64,000 nucleotides of DNA from Dasypus novemcinctus (GCF_030445035.2 NC_080682.1:32532770-32596769), one strand, 5' to 3'; shown: positions 34,140-47,300, counted from the stretch's first letter. The notes: generated by a model not told the origin, from the sequence alone. Translations and numbers: made by a program.

Positions 34140-36704
34140 AGCTTTAGGTTACAGAAAAGTTACATTTTATTTTATTTTATTTTATTTTAAAAGAAGCTTG
34201 ATTACATAAATGTTACCTCAAAAATATAGGAGGGTTCTTATATATCCCACACCCATCAACTCCCACACGTTTCCCCATGAACATCTTTTATTACAAATGA
34301 GGAACAAATATCAAAACATTATTACTAACAATGGTCGATGGTTTACATTGTGGTTTACGTTTTACACTATACACTTTTATAGGATCTGACAAACTGTATA
34401 ATAACCAGTGTGTGTTGTTGTAAGATCATGCAGAACAATTCCATGCTCCTAGGAGGTCTTATTTTTCCCCATTCTTCCCCTCGGAAATTTTGGCAACAAG
34501 AAGTTTCCATTTTTGAAGAATAAGGTTCATAGTTACATGCAATAATACTGAGGGCTTGACATACTGGTCTTTTTTTTTTTTATTATGCATTTTCTATGTA
34601 CTTAAAAGAATCTTATTCCTCTTTTGGAGAACATAGCAGGACTCCCCAGGATACGAATTTAATATTTTGTTGGTTATTTGTGGGTCTCCACCCACTAAGA
34701 TACCATGCTGTGACCACAGGAACACATACGTATTCCATACAGGCATGTTTGAGGTGAACCATTTCCCACATTTACCCCATCACCAATGCCCTGCTCCAGT
34801 AACTTTCTCCTGCCCTATTTGCCAAAAGAGTATTCCCACCTTTGCAGTTACAACCACAGACTTACAAATACCCAACGCTCACCTTTTTGTTTCTCCAGCC
34901 CCACCCTCATTTCCATGGATGGTCCAACCTAAACCCTCTTTAACCTGTTCACCCTCACATTCTATCACCATTGTAGCAACTTGCATTCTTGCATCCTTGC
35001 ACCACCCTCATCCCCATCCACAGCTTAGCCACCCACTTCCACGTTATCATGGGTTTTGTCCATATTGAGCACTGGCTCACTGCACTCTACTCCCTTTCTG
35101 TCTCCTAATTATCTATCTTCAAGACCCTATGTGTGTAAGTCTGCTCAATGTGCTTAGGTCATGTCAGTGAGGTCATAAAATAACTGTTCTTTAGTGACTG
35201 TCGTACGTCACTCAACATGAGGTCTTTAAGATACATCCATGTTGTCACATGTTTCAATATTTCATTCTTCTCACAGCTGAGTAATATTTCCATTGTATGT
35301 TTCTGCCAAAATTGCTTATCCATTCTTCTGTTGATGGGCACTTGGTTTGCTTCCAATTTTTGACAATAGTGAATAATGCCACTAAGATCATTGGTGTGCA
35401 TATGTATATGGATGCTTCTGTGTTTTCAATAATTCTAGTATATATCCAGCAGTGAGATTGCTGGATCATATAGCATTTCTATAGTTAGTTTTGGGAACCA
35501 TCAAAATGACTTCCAAAATGGCTTCACCATTCTACCTTCCAGCAGCAGGGGATGAGTGTTCCTTTTCCTCCACATCCTCTTCACACTTACAGATCTCTGT
35601 CTTCTTAATAATTAACAGTTTAAAAGTTGTAAGATGATATCTCACTGTAGTTTTGATTTGCATTTCCCTAATAGCTAGTGATGTTGAGCATTTTTTCATG
35701 TGCTTTTTAGCCATTTGTATTTCTTCTTTGGAAAAGTGTCTATTCAAATCTCTTGCTCATTTTTAAAATGGGCTGTTTGTCTTTTTATTTTTGAGATGTG
35801 GGACTTCTTTTATATGCTGGATATTACACTCTTATCAGAAACTGGTTCCCAAATATTTTCTCCCATTGAGAGGTTGCCCTTTCACTTTCTTAAAAAAAAG
35901 CTCCTTTGTAGCCCAAAAGTTCTTAATTTTTAGGAAATCCTACTACGTATATTTTTTTTCATTATTTGCACTGTGGATGTAAAGTTTATGAAGCCATTTC
36001 TTACTACATGATCTCGTAGATGCTTCCCTACATTATCTTCTATGAATTTTATGGTCTTGTCTCTTATATTTGGGTCTCTGATCCATTCTGAGTTAATTTT
36101 TGTATAGGACATGAGATAGTGATCCTCATTTATTCTTTTCAATATGGATATCCAGGTCCCAGAACCATTTTTGAAGAGGTCATTCTGCCCCAGTTGAGTG
36201 GACTTGGTGGCCTTGTTCAATATCAATTGACTGTATAAGTGAAGAAGTATATCTGAACTTTCAATCCATTTCCACTGCTCACTATGTCTATCCTTGTGCC
36301 AATACTATGCAGTTTTGACCACTATTGCTTTGCAGTATGCTTTGAAGTCAGGTGGCATGATTCCTCCAATTTCATTTTACTTTTTCAATAAGTTTTTGGC
36401 TGTTTGAGACCACTTATCCCTCCAAATAAATTTCATAATTGGCTTTTCCAGTGCAGTTAAAGATGTTGTTGCAATTTTGATTGGAATTGCATTAAATCTG
36501 TAAGTCAATTTTTGTAGGGCAAACATCTTAAAGAAATCTTTGATTTCCTTTAACAATGCTTTGTAGTTGTCTGTGTACAAGCCCTCTACATCTTTATTTA
36601 ATTTTACTCCTAGATATTTGAAACTTTTCATTGTCATTATAAATTAATTTTTTCTTGATTTCTTTCTCAGATTGCTCACTACTAGTGTACAGGAAATCCT
36701 ATTG

Positions 36705-37300
36705 ATTTTTTTATTGAAGTATATCATTCATACATGAACACATATAAGCAATAAGTGTAGAGTAAAGATCGTGAACTTATAAATTAAACATACATAACAT
36801 CACACAGAGGTATCATATATCACCCCTCCACCAACTCTTTGCATTGGTGTGAAATATTTGTTATGAACCATGTAAGAGCACTGTCAAAATATTACTATCA
36901 ACTATATTCCTTATCTTACATTTGGTGTATTTTTCCCTCAACTCATACTATTTTTTAATGCAATTTTGTTATAGATATTGTGAACTTGCAAAACAATCAT
37001 ACAGATGTGTAGATTTCCCATACAATTCCACACACTGGTGGAATATTTGTTAGAGATCATGAGATAATATCATGACTGTTACCACCAATCATGGTCCATA
37101 GCATATATTTGGCACACTTTTTCCATACACCTCCATTATCAACACATTATAGCTTGGCATTAATGCAAGAATATTATAGTATTGCTGTAAGCCACAGTCT
37201 ATAGGTCACACCAATTGTAGTTTTCCCATTACCCTGCAATAGTGATGTATAAGTTCTCTAGCTCACAGAAGACATTTTAATTAACTTGACTGAAGAAATC
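36705..37300 (-). mobile_element. L1-mobilised noncoding insertion inside L1 ORF2
   Basis: The ORF2 reading is interrupted here. A flanking duplication is visible: GAAATCCTATTGATTTTT on the left and GAAATCCCAATGATTTTT on the right. The left end is T-rich, so the inserted copy is antisense. Its interior resembles L1 3' UTR (lines on ACAATCATACAGAT and TTTCCCATACAATTCC). Confidence 0.65.
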
Positions 37301-38021
37301 CCAATGATTTTTGCATATTGGTCTTATATCCTGCCACTTTACTGAACTCATTTATCAGTTCTTAAAGCTTTGTTGTAGATTTTTCAGGGTTTCCTACTTA
37401 TACTACTATCTGTCATCTGCAAAGAGTGAAAATCCTTTTCTTGTTCCAGACCTTAGAGGGAAAGCCTTCAGCATTTCACCATTTAGTATAATGTTCGCTG
37501 CGGGTTATTCATATATACTTTTTAATGTGTTGAGGGAGTTTCTCTCTATTCTTATCTTTTAAAGTCTTTTTGTCAGGAAAAGAGGCTGTGTTTTGTCAAA
37601 TGCTTTTTCCGCATCAAGAGATGATCATGTGATTTTTTTCTTCTGATCTGTTAATGGGGTATTACAGTGATTGATTTCCTTATGTTGAGCCAGCTTTCCA
37701 GGCCAAGAATGAAATCCACTTGATCATGGTGTCTAATTCATTTAATGTGTTGTTGAATATGACTAGCAAGTATTTTGTTTGGGATTTTACCATTCAGGTT
37801 CATTAGAGTGATTGGTCTGTAATTTTCTTTTTTCATAGTATTTTTATATGGTTTTGGTATAAGGGTTATATTGGCATAATAGAATGAGTTAGGCAATGTT
37901 CTCTCCACTTCTATGTTTTGGAAGAATTTAAGCAAGATTGTTGTTCATTCTTTCCAGAACGATTGGTAGAATTCACCTGTGAAGATACCTGGTTTTGTGC
38001 TCTTCTTGGTAGGGAAGTTTT

Positions 38022-38071
38022 TTGTTTTTGTTTTTGTTTTTGTTTTTTTTGTTTTCTGTTTTTGTTTTTTG
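38022..38071. repeat. TTTTTG simple repeat
   Basis: Tandem GTTTTT units with a longer T-run, at the edge of the L1 ORF2 piece. Confidence 0.85.
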
Positions 38072-38249
38072 CAGAAAATGGATTTTATTTGTCATGGCAC
38101 AGGGTGGCTAAGATTTAAAAGGTTTATAAGATTTTTAAGAGTTTTCCTATCAGACAATATCTTCATACAGTGCTTCATACAAAATCACTTCATACAGTGG
38201 TTTTCTCTCTGTTCAGTTAAAGTTTTCTTGTATTACTTGTCTATACTTA

Positions 38250-39690
38250 ATTTTTTTCCAAATTCTATTCAATTTATTCATTTTATAAAAAATATTACAT
38301 TAAAAAATATGAGGTCCCCATTCACCCTCACCACCCCCACCCCACCACTCCCCCACCCCACCACTCCCCCCACAGTAATGGTCTCCCCCATCATCATGAC
38401 ACATCCATTGCATCTGGTGAGTACATCTCTGGGCATTGCTGCACCCCATGGCCTGTGGTCCACACCATAGCCCACACTCTCCCACGTTCCATCCAGTGGG
38501 CCATGGGAGGACATAAAATGTCCAGCAACTGTCCCTGCAGCACTACCCAGGACAACTCCAAGTCCCGAAAATGCCTGCACATCTCATCTCTTCCTCCCAT
38601 TCCCCACACCCAGCAGCCACCATGGCCACTTTTTCCACACCAATGCCACATTTTCTCGATTATTAACCACAATAGTTCATGAATAGAATATCATTAAGCA
38701 CTCTAATCCTGACTGTATTCCTCCTTCCTGTGGACCTTGGCTTGGTTGTGTCCATTCCACATCTATGTCAAGAGGGGGCTTAGAGTCCACATGGATCCTA
38801 GATGCAATCCTCCTGCTTTCAGTTCTCTAGGCTCCATGGTGTGGTGATTGACATTCTTCAACTCCATGTTAGCTGAGTGGGGTAAGTCCAATAAATCAGA
38901 GTGTAGGAGCTGAAGTCTATTGAGGCTCAGGGCCTGGCTATCATATCGTCAGTCCAGAGATTCAAATCCCCTAGATATATCTTAAACCCCAGCACCAACT
39001 ACAATTCCAGTAAAGTAGCATGAAAGGCTTGTGAAAAAGAGATCACATCTGAGTCCAGCTCCATCACGCAGAAACACCAGCTCCAAAGAAGGGCCAACTG
39101 ACATGGCAGTGAGCCCCATCTGCCATGACCATAGAACCTGTGGGTCTCTTTAGTCCTCAAAAGGACCAATATCTGGGGTTGTATCTAATTTATCTGTCTC
39201 TGAGTCTCTGCTTAGGTGTGCATAAGGGCAATCCTTCTGACAAACCTCCAGACTCTTTTTTAGAGACTCATAGCCATATAAGCTCATTTGTCCTTTCCAT
39301 TTCCCCCTTAATTTAGGTCAAACAGCATTTTTAACTCCTGTTATTATATGTAGACAGGGATATTCTGCTGGTCCGCGTTGAACCTTTAATTCAAGATCAT
39401 TTTCTAGTTACGTCATCAGCTGGTACTTGGTAGTGATCCCTTGGTGCCAGGGAGGCTCATCCCCGGGTGTCATGTCCCACACTGGGAGGAAGGCCTTGCA
39501 TTTACATGCTGAGTTTGGCCTCGAGACTGGCCACATTTGAGTAACATGGAGGATGTCAGAATGGAACTCTTAGGCACAGTGCTGCTCTAGGCCTTGTTCT
39601 TATTTCAGGTGTATAGGCTCACAAGCATAGGCTTATTTCAGGGGCTCACTGTTGGACCCTCTTTCCTTCCTGGTCAGTAGGGAAGTTTTT
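38250..39690 (-). repeat. Dispersed 1.4-kb noncoding repeat, longest copy
   Basis: It begins with an AATATTACATTAAAAAATAT stretch and a C/CCACC-rich run. Copies or parts occur at 11.93 kb, 33.3 kb and 63.73 kb. No frame of note. It separates the endonuclease part of the L1 from the RT part, so it inserted after the L1. The T-rich/A-rich left end suggests an antisense, L1-mobilised unit; the family name is unknown to me. Confidence 0.6.
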
Positions 39691-39739
39691 GATGACTAAT
39701 CATTACTTGTGATTATCACCATTAGACAGAGCATCTCAG

Positions 39740-40034
39740 CAAAGGGTTAATAAAGACCTAAAAAACAGAGACCTAAATAATATGTTAGAGTACCTAGACT
39801 TAATAGACATATACAGAACATTACAACCAAATACATCAAGCATATGTTATATGGTGTACTAAAGTCCCCCACTATAATTGTAGAGGCATCTATTTCTCTC
39901 CTTAGATTTTCTAATGTTTGCCTCATGTATTTTGGGACACCTTGGTTAAGTGAATAAATATTTATGATTTTTCTTTCTTCTTGATAGTCTACCACTTTTA
40001 TTAATATATAGTGTCCTTCTTTGTCTCTTACCAA
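39740..40034 (-). pseudogene. L1 ORF2: L1 ORF2 endonuclease-domain remnant
   Basis: The minus-strand open piece of 95 codons contains INIYSLNQGVPKYMRQTLEN and then TIIVGDFSTP, which is the endonuclease VGDFN-type motif with Ser at the usual Asn. The frame ends where the 1.4-kb repeat and later changes disrupt it. Confidence 0.75.
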
Positions 40035-40429
40035 AGTTTTGCATTTAAAGTCTGTTTTGTCTAGTATTAGTATAGCTATTATTGCCCATCTTTATTTATT
40101 GTTTCCATGTTAAATTGGTTTCCAAACATTCACTTGCAATTCCTTGAGTATCTGGGTAATATAAATTTTTTGTAGCCAGCATATAGATGGGTCAGATTTC
40201 CTTATCTATTCTGCCAATAAGTGTCTTTTGATTGGAGAGTTTAATCCATAAACATTCAATGTTATTCCTGTCAAGACAGTACTTATATTAGCCAATTTTC
40301 TCTTTATGTTTATACATGAATATGTTATTTTTGTTTCTCATTTTATCCCTTTATTACTCTTATTAACAATTTTCCTTTTTATACTCTACTCCAACCCTTT
40401 CTTTCTTCTGTTTGCCTGCAGAACCCCTT

Positions 40430-41340
40430 TTAGTATACTTTAAAGGGGAAGGCTCTTGTTGACAAATTAATTTCTCTTTTTTGTGAATATTTTGAACTGT
40501 CCCTCATTTTGGAAGGCCATCTTTGCTGGACACAGAATTCTTGGTTGGCAGGGTTTTTTTTTTTTTTTTTTTTTCCTTTTAGCATCTTAATTACATCATA
40601 CCACTGCCTTCTCTCCTCTATGATTTCAGACAAGAATTCAGCACTTAATCTTATCAAGCTTCCCTTAAATGTGATGGGTCTCTGCTCTCTTGCTGCTTTC
40701 ACTATTCTCTCTGAGTCCTGAGAATTTTACAAGTTGACAGTTACATGTTACAGGGTTGGCCTGTTAGGATTTTTACTGTCTGGAGTACACTTCACTTCCT
40801 GGACATGTACATCCATGGACTTCAAAAGAGTTGGAAATTTTTCAGCTATTACTTCCTCCAACTCTCCTTCTCCTTTCCCTTCTCCTCTCCTTCTGAGATG
40901 CTTATAACACATATGATTATGTGTTTCACATCATTCAATTCTCTGATTCCCTGCTGATTTTTTCTAACTTTTCATATATCTACTGTAGTGCAATTTCAGA
41001 AGTTCTATCTTCAATGTCACCAATTCTTTCCTCTGCCTGTTCAAATCTGATGTTATGTTCTCCCAGCATATTTTAATTTCTTGTCTTGTGTCTTTCATCA
41101 CCATCTGTTTTCCCTTTTTTGTACATGTATGATTTGTTCTGTATGTGACCCTAATGCCTTCTTAGTATCCTTTATCTTTCCTTCACTTCATTAAGTTTAT
41201 GATAATTATTTGGACATCCTTCATGAGTTGTTCCAGGTTCTGTGTGTCCTCCTGCTTTTTAGTTTGTTCATTAGATTGGGTCATGTCTTACTCTTTCTTA
41301 GTATGACTTGTAATTTTTTTTTTTTTTTTGCAGGTGTCTA
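40430..41340 (-). pseudogene. L1 ORF1: L1 ORF1 remnant
   Basis: ORF1 encodes the RNA-binding chaperone of L1. The C-terminal part is readable at 40,702-40,580 on the minus strand: MKAAREQRPITFKGSLIRLS, a conserved C-terminal-domain stretch. A lysine run at its end comes from the poly-T of 40,555-40,574. The upstream coiled-coil part is broken. Confidence 0.65.
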
Positions 41341-41487
41341 TGCATCTCTTTACCTTGATGAGATGGTAAGCTTCTCTTTCTACTCTAGGTTTTTATTGCA
41401 TTTTGTTTTATGTTATGGTTCCTCTTTAACACTTGGTTCCACTTATTCTATATCCTGTCAGTTGTCTGTGTTCCCTTGAAAGAAACA

Positions 41488-41850
41488 TTTAAACCATAGA
41501 AAAGGAAAGAATGGAGAAAAACTTTTTAAAGGAAAAAAGAGAATAAGACAGGAAAGCAAACTTAAAAGAGCCAGTAAGAAAAAGAAAAAAAAAGTAATGA
41601 GTGAAAAATCATAAAAATACAAAGGAATATGAATTAAAAGTGTGGAATATGAAAGAGAAAGAAACAGGGAAAAATAGGAAAGAAAAAGAATGGGAAGATG
41701 AAATGAGAGAAAGAAAATGAAGACCAGAGAAGATAGAATGAATGAAAAGCAATGAAGAGGTGTAAATAAAGAAAATGAATAATTTAAGAAGAAAAGAGAG
41801 AATAAAGAAGAGAAAAAAATCAGAAAAAAAAAAAGACTTCCCTCTTAGGA
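41488..41850. repeat. Purine-rich stretch (GAAA/AAAG-rich)
   Basis: Over about 360 bp the plus strand is overwhelmingly A and G. It lies at the border of L1 5' UTR and ORF1, and is polypyrimidine in the L1 sense. Confidence 0.8.
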
Positions 41851-42119
41851 CACTAGCAAACATCTCAGGTTGCCAGTGCTCATGAATCAATAACTCTGGA
41901 GCCTACCCTGCCCTCCCCAGGTAAGATAACCAGGTGTAGAGAAAAGTATAAAGAATGAAATGATAATAATAATTATAAAGCAAACAATTTACAAATAATC
42001 TCAGTTCGAGTTGCCTGTCCTGAGGCTACTTGTTCTCAAACTACTGCTCCCCACAACTCCTGAGGTACCTTTCCCCAACACCCTACCACTTAGACAAGTT
42101 AGTTTTTTTAAAAAGAAGT

Positions 42120-42510
42120 ATCAGGGAAGCAGATGTACTTCAAGTGATTGAGAACCCACTTACCACATAGGACATCCTAGGTTTGGTTCCCTCTGCCTCT
42201 TCTTGGAGAGGACAAACAAGATGGCAAGTTGGCACAATGGGCTGTTGTGGCAAGATGATGCAACAGGATGACACAACAAGGAGACACAAAGAGGAAACAC
42301 AATGAGAAACATAACAAAGCAGGGAGCTGAGGTGGCTCAGGTGATTGAACACTTCCCTACCACACAAGAGGTCCCAGGTTCAGGTCCTAGTGCCTCCTAA
42401 AGAGAAGCTGAGCAGACACAGAGAGCATGCAGCAAATGGACACAGAGAACAGATAATGAGTGCAAACAAGGCCGGGGGCAGAGGGGGGAATAAATTAATA
42501 AAACACATAT
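42120..42510 (+). mobile_element. Dimeric tRNA-derived SINE (DAS-III-like)
   Basis: Two tRNA-like halves start near 42,128 and 42,325. The second has AGGTGGCTCAGGTGATTGA (A-box) and a B-box-like CCCAGGTTCAGGTCC, then GTGCCTCC. The tail has GACACAGAGAGC units and ends in AT-rich sequence near 42,505. Inserted in the 5' UTR region of the L1. Confidence 0.8.
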
Positions 42511-43289
42511 ATTTTAAAAAAGTACCAAGGCTCCAGGAATTGAACACAGGAACTTGTATTCATGAAGCTGACTCTCAACCACTGATTTACACCTGCTCCA
42601 GCATTTAGGTTAGGCTTCTGAAGGCTGGTCTTCTGCCTCTGCCTATCTTCTTTTCCCTCAGGCAGTTAAGCTTCTGATGTTTTGTCAGTTGCCTCTCCAG
42701 TCTGCCTAATCTCCTGGGCTGTTAGGATCCTTTTATCCCACCCCCTCACTGACAAAGTTCCTCTTTCTCCCAGGGTTAGTGAGTTTGGCAGTCTGTTTGA
42801 AATGCACCCCTCTCCCCTTTCCCTTAAGCTACTTCTGTGCTGGTTCACACTTTTTTTTCCTAGACTGTCACCTTATCTCCCTTCTCCCCCTACATCTTTC
42901 TTACCATGAGTTGACTGAGTACCAGTACTCCATACCTCTTTGCAATACAGCTCCCCCACCACAAGAGCCTACTGGGTACCAGGATGCTCCCCTGGTCACA
43001 CAGAGAGCAGGGGAGTTTTCCTCAATCTTGGAGCTGACTGAGCACTGGTCTTCCAGCAAAGTCACTTATCTGGTTTCCCTCGCCTCTAATCCAGCTTTAA
43101 TGCCCTATCTCCAACAGGTGCCCTTTTCCTCGGCATATTGGGTCCTCCTTCTCTAGCTGCCCTCTCAAATTACCCCCCATGGTCCCACAGCATCCATTCT
43201 GACAGATTAAATTGTCTACCTTCCTGCAGTTTCTGAAGAAGGATTGAAGTCTGATGCTCCTATGCCACCATCTTGGGTCCCTTGAATTG

Positions 43290-43870
43290 CTTTTCTCTCT
43301 GACATTTGACATTCTGAATAGTAGGTATCTCAGAGTAAGTTTATTCATATTTATTCTGTTTGCTGTACCTTGTCCTTATTGGAAGTTGATATTTATGCTT
43401 TTAATAATGGTTGTGAAATTTTCAACCCTTATTTCTTCAAATATTCCTTGTGTCCCTATTTCCTTGCCTTCTCCTTCTAGGACACCAAAAATGGCTATGT
43501 TTGTTCTTTATTCTGTTATTCAATTCCCTCAGACCCTGTTCAATTTCTTTCCTTTCTTTTCTATGTTCATTCTTCTGTCATTTCAAGTTCAGAAGCTCTT
43601 CCATCTAATTTGTTTATCTATTCTGTCATTTCAAATCTGCTGTTATTTGCCATCAATGTATTTTTAAATCTCATCCATTGTGTCTTTCATTCAAAAAATA
43701 TCTGTTACTTTTATTTACAAACTTTCAAATTTCATTTTTATGCTCAACCAGTGCCTTTTTAATATGCTTTATTTCTTTGGCAATATTTGCAAAGGCACAG
43801 AATAACTCTGAGAACTGCAGCTCTATGTTTAATACTGTCTCTATGTATGTGCTGTACTCCTAAAGCAGTT
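43290..43870 (-). mobile_element. Older L1 ORF1-region fragment, antisense
   Basis: Minus-strand wording matches the L1 ORF1 coiled-coil region and its flank. It abuts the 5' end of the younger L1 at about 43,280, so the younger one probably landed in or next to it. Confidence 0.55.
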
Positions 43871-44639
43871 CTAACTCTAGCTTTAAATTTATCTCCAACT
43901 CTAACTATAAACCTAAACTGAATTTTTTTAAACCATGCAGAAAAAAAGGAGATGATTTTGTGACCATTTCCCTGTGTTTTTAACTTCTGGGGTGAAACCC
44001 TCATTGGGGTTTAACAGGACCTTTAAATATATTTAGGATGCTTTATTATGGGCACTGGAAAGCATATTTCTGAGAAAACAGGAAATAGATGTATGTCACA
44101 GGCATGCTGACATTAAATTTATATAGGAACCCTCCACATTTTACTTATTGGACAGGATGGAATAAAGGTGAAAAGGGTTTATAGACACATTTATTGATGA
44201 AGAGGCTTAATAATCAGAGAATGATTCTGTGATGGTCCTTATTTTCCTGACAAGTAGAAAAACAAATAGTATTATGAGACAAGAGGATAATTTGTAAGAT
44301 AAAGATCACAGGAAATTGATATATCATTGGAACATATGCTAAGATGAATGCATAGAAGTGGAACCTGTCCAGAACATTTAGAAAATTGTCTCAAGTAGCA
44401 CTGAAGAGTGAGTTCATATTAGAGTTCATAATTGTTCTTACATCTCCTTTTCTGAGTGTAGTTTTTTTTCATCATTCCCTTCTATAATAGGTAAAGTAAA
44501 AAAGTGATGTCTAAATTTATGGTACACATATTTCAGTTAGGTAGTCTTTTACACTGAAGCAGAGAAGAGCTCTAAATTGATTTTGCTTTGTAAAGATTGT
44601 TATTTATCTATCTTACTCTCCAGCAATCCAGTATTGATT

Positions 44640-45993
44640 TTGACTCATTATTTCCCTAAGTAAGGGCAGTTCTAGTGGTTTCTACTTGGACTTCCTTACT
44701 ATAAAATCCCTCACTCACAAGTGAGGGAACCAATGTGGGGATTCTGCTAGTTGCTGAGTATTTCTATTCCAATTATGAATAACAGATCTGGGAAGTAAAC
44801 AGAGGATGGGTCTTGAGACCCACTGGACCCACTGTGAGATGAACCTGTGCTAAAATTCCATAGATCATCTGATCACCATAAACCCTACTCTGTTGGACTA
44901 CAGTGACATTTTGGTTCTCCTGGAAATAATGTCACTTCTGGGCCAGGTCTAATACTCCCCAAATGTCTGATCATTTCCTTTTCCTAAATGCATGGTTAAC
45001 CTTGTAAAAAGCCATACATCTCTTTGGGGAAACCTGGGAGGAAGGCTAACAATATAAGCTTTTGGCTGTGTAACTGATCTTCCTCAAGTGGATGTGGTTT
45101 TCCCCTCATTCAAGGGGCTCTGCTTCTGTAAAGTCTGTAAAGCCCGAGAAATGATTAAGGCACCATGACTCTCTTTCTGTAATTCAAGTTAGGGTTTTAT
45201 TCACTTGACCCAGAACTCTTCTGCTTATACAGATCAAGTAGGAACTTGGTAGACAGCCCATCTATTTTACTTCTTGGTACCCTTTGATCAATTACCCAAC
45301 ACCATAGGTATATGCAGCTCAGACAATTATGATTGTTGTTTTGAATCTGCATTTCATTGTGGTAGCCACACCCACCCTGTCTTTGGTGAATAAGTGCTGC
45401 TTATTTTCTTCTGCAAACCCAGAATATGATTATTCGCATAGTGTTTAAGGATCCTAATTCCATGGCAGAATTTCCAACAGTAATAACTGTCCTACAAAGA
45501 AGAGCAACCACAGAGTTTTTTAAGGGAAGATAGAGCTAGTTTCACAAGTTTATTCCTCACAGTCCTGGTGAAAGATGTTTCCTCTGGATATTCCTGGGGT
45601 AGAGTGTGTGGGTTTTATATGGTAAATCCATTCTAGCATTCCAATCTATCCAAGTCTTTGGATCCCCTCCTCTACAGAATACCAAGGTAAATCTGATATC
45701 TCATCTCAGGCATTGTAGGCCAAATTTTTATCCATATTTTAGCCATCCACCAAAACAAACTCTTAGAGCCCTAGAGCTGCATCATTCAATCCAGGATTTC
45801 TTGCTTAGTGGGCCCATACAATAAATTCAGCCTGATCCAACTTTATATTCATTTCACAATTATCCCATATCTTAATATCCATTCCCATACATATTCCCCT
45901 AATTTATATATATATATATATATAGTATTTATATTTATACATACATGTATAAATGTATATGTATGTATATGTATGTATAAATATAATTTATAT

Positions 45994-46024
<31 letters not shown>

Positions 46025-47090
46025 AATTGAAAACACATGCAATTCTTTTGGAGTAGAGTGTACTTCCTCATAGGTCACATTTTGTACTACACCTTTGGAG
46101 GCTTGTTGTGATTTTAGTCTATTTATAGGTCTGGAAGGGAAGAAAGATGATGGAGGTGGGTAAAGAGAAGCTTTAGAAGTGTCCTATAAGCCATTATCTC
46201 AGGGCATTCCCTTGCAGTTTTAAAAGGTGAGATAGAATTAATGTCTTCTGATAGGGATTGGATGGCAGATTCCTCAGGGCAAAGTAGGGTTTGGGTGATT
46301 GTTTCCATAGAACAGGGAGGAGGTAGGGACTCCTTGGGCAGGCCAGAGTTTGGGTGGTACAACCTTGATGTTGGGTGTTCTTGTCCTTAGGGAAGGAAGA
46401 ATGCCAGATATCTTTCTCCTCAGGACAGACTATTGAAGGCTTAACTGACAAAGTCTCAGAAGAATTTAGTATTTTGATTTCCTCACTGTATAATTATCAA
46501 CCCCTATGTCTTCACCCCAATCTTCAGGATTCCACTCCTTTTCCAATCAATGCCCTCACCTTAACAACAAGTTGAAATTTTCATTACCCATGCAGCTCTG
46601 CTACTCACACAATGAGACACTGAGTGAGTCTGGTTTTCAGAGCTCTCAAGTCTGCAGCTGCACAAAACAAGATTTTCTTTCAGGGAACACATGTAAACTT
46701 TTACATCATTCATGGAGCACTTAAGTTACAAATGTGAAGTCTTTAGCTCATCCCTTTCTTTTGTAACTGTATCCAACATATTTAGGAACAGCTAGCCAAT
46801 ATCACAGTACCTATTAACTCCATAAAAATCCATTAAGGTTTTAAAATCGCTCTCCCCCAAATCCTTGTCTCTTATAAGCATGGAAGTAGTCATATCCAGT
46901 GGTGATATTTTGTGTATCCTTATTGCCAACTCACACCTTGAACTTTCAGTGACTCCTTGATTTTTGGAAAGTGTCATTATTGCCCTTGAATCTAATCAGA
47001 TTAGAGGGCCGATTGGAAAAATCCCAGAACCAATTGAGAAATTCCATCTTTAAGGTTCTGCTCCTGAAGAATCACACATAGCATCAAGCT
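44640..47090. other. Unassigned segment within copy 2
   Basis: No gene is recognised. A short minus-strand open piece at 46,977-46,792 (MTLSKNQGVTESSRCELAIR onward, 61 codons) has a coding-like look and could be a retroelement gag fragment, but I cannot name it. The rest resembles nothing known to me. Confidence 0.3.
45903..46030. repeat. TA-rich palindromic microsatellite
   Basis: Alternating TA runs with interspersed TGTATA and ATAAATA units over about 128 bp, able to fold back on itself. Confidence 0.9.
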
Positions 47091-47094
47091 GTAT

Positions 47095-47300
47095 CAGGGT
47101 TCTCTAGGGATGTCCTCGTTGCTGACAGCTATATCATCAGTTGATTGCAGATATAACCAGCCAAAACTGAAATCAACTCACTGATGAATGAAATGCCCTT
47201 TTATTACAATCAACCTAGTGTTTTTTTGACCAAACAACTGGGCGCCATTACTTGGTTGAATTAATACATTAGCCTAACCATCACAATTATTAAAAGGGAA
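47095..47300. repeat. Short interspersed repeat fragment
   Basis: The start TGTATCAGGGTTCTCTAGGG and the end with GCCTAACCATCACAA resemble the ends of a known style of mammalian interspersed repeat, but I cannot name the family. It marks the border between unassigned sequence and resumed block homology. Confidence 0.4.

Larger units (their letters stand above)
35500..38090 (-). pseudogene. L1 ORF2: L1 ORF2 RT and C-terminal remnant
   Basis: Minus-strand pieces include a stretch at 37,935-37,740 ([32 protein letters not shown] fingers) and the catalytic FADD at 37,423-37,412. The part at 36,637-36,377 contains FKYLGVKLNKDVEGLYTDNY, the region after RT. Further pieces at 36,226-35,930 and 35,747-35,532 ([20 protein letters not shown]) are the C-terminal domain. 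They lie in different frames. Confidence 0.75.
34140..43280 (-). mobile_element. Nearly full-length L1, antisense, with nested insertions
   Basis: From right to left: a 5' end at about 43,280 where the minus strand reads GACCCAAGATGGTGGCA (typical of mammalian L1 5' ends), 5' UTR to about 41,350, ORF1 41,340-40,430, ORF2 40,400-35,500, and a long 3' UTR to about 34,140. Interruptions are a SINE at 42.1 kb, a 1.4-kb repeat at 38.25-39.69 kb, and a 0.6-kb piece at 36.7-37.3 kb. The RT motif FADD is preserved at 37,423-37,412. All frames are broken. It may combine more than one L1 insertion. Confidence 0.7.
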
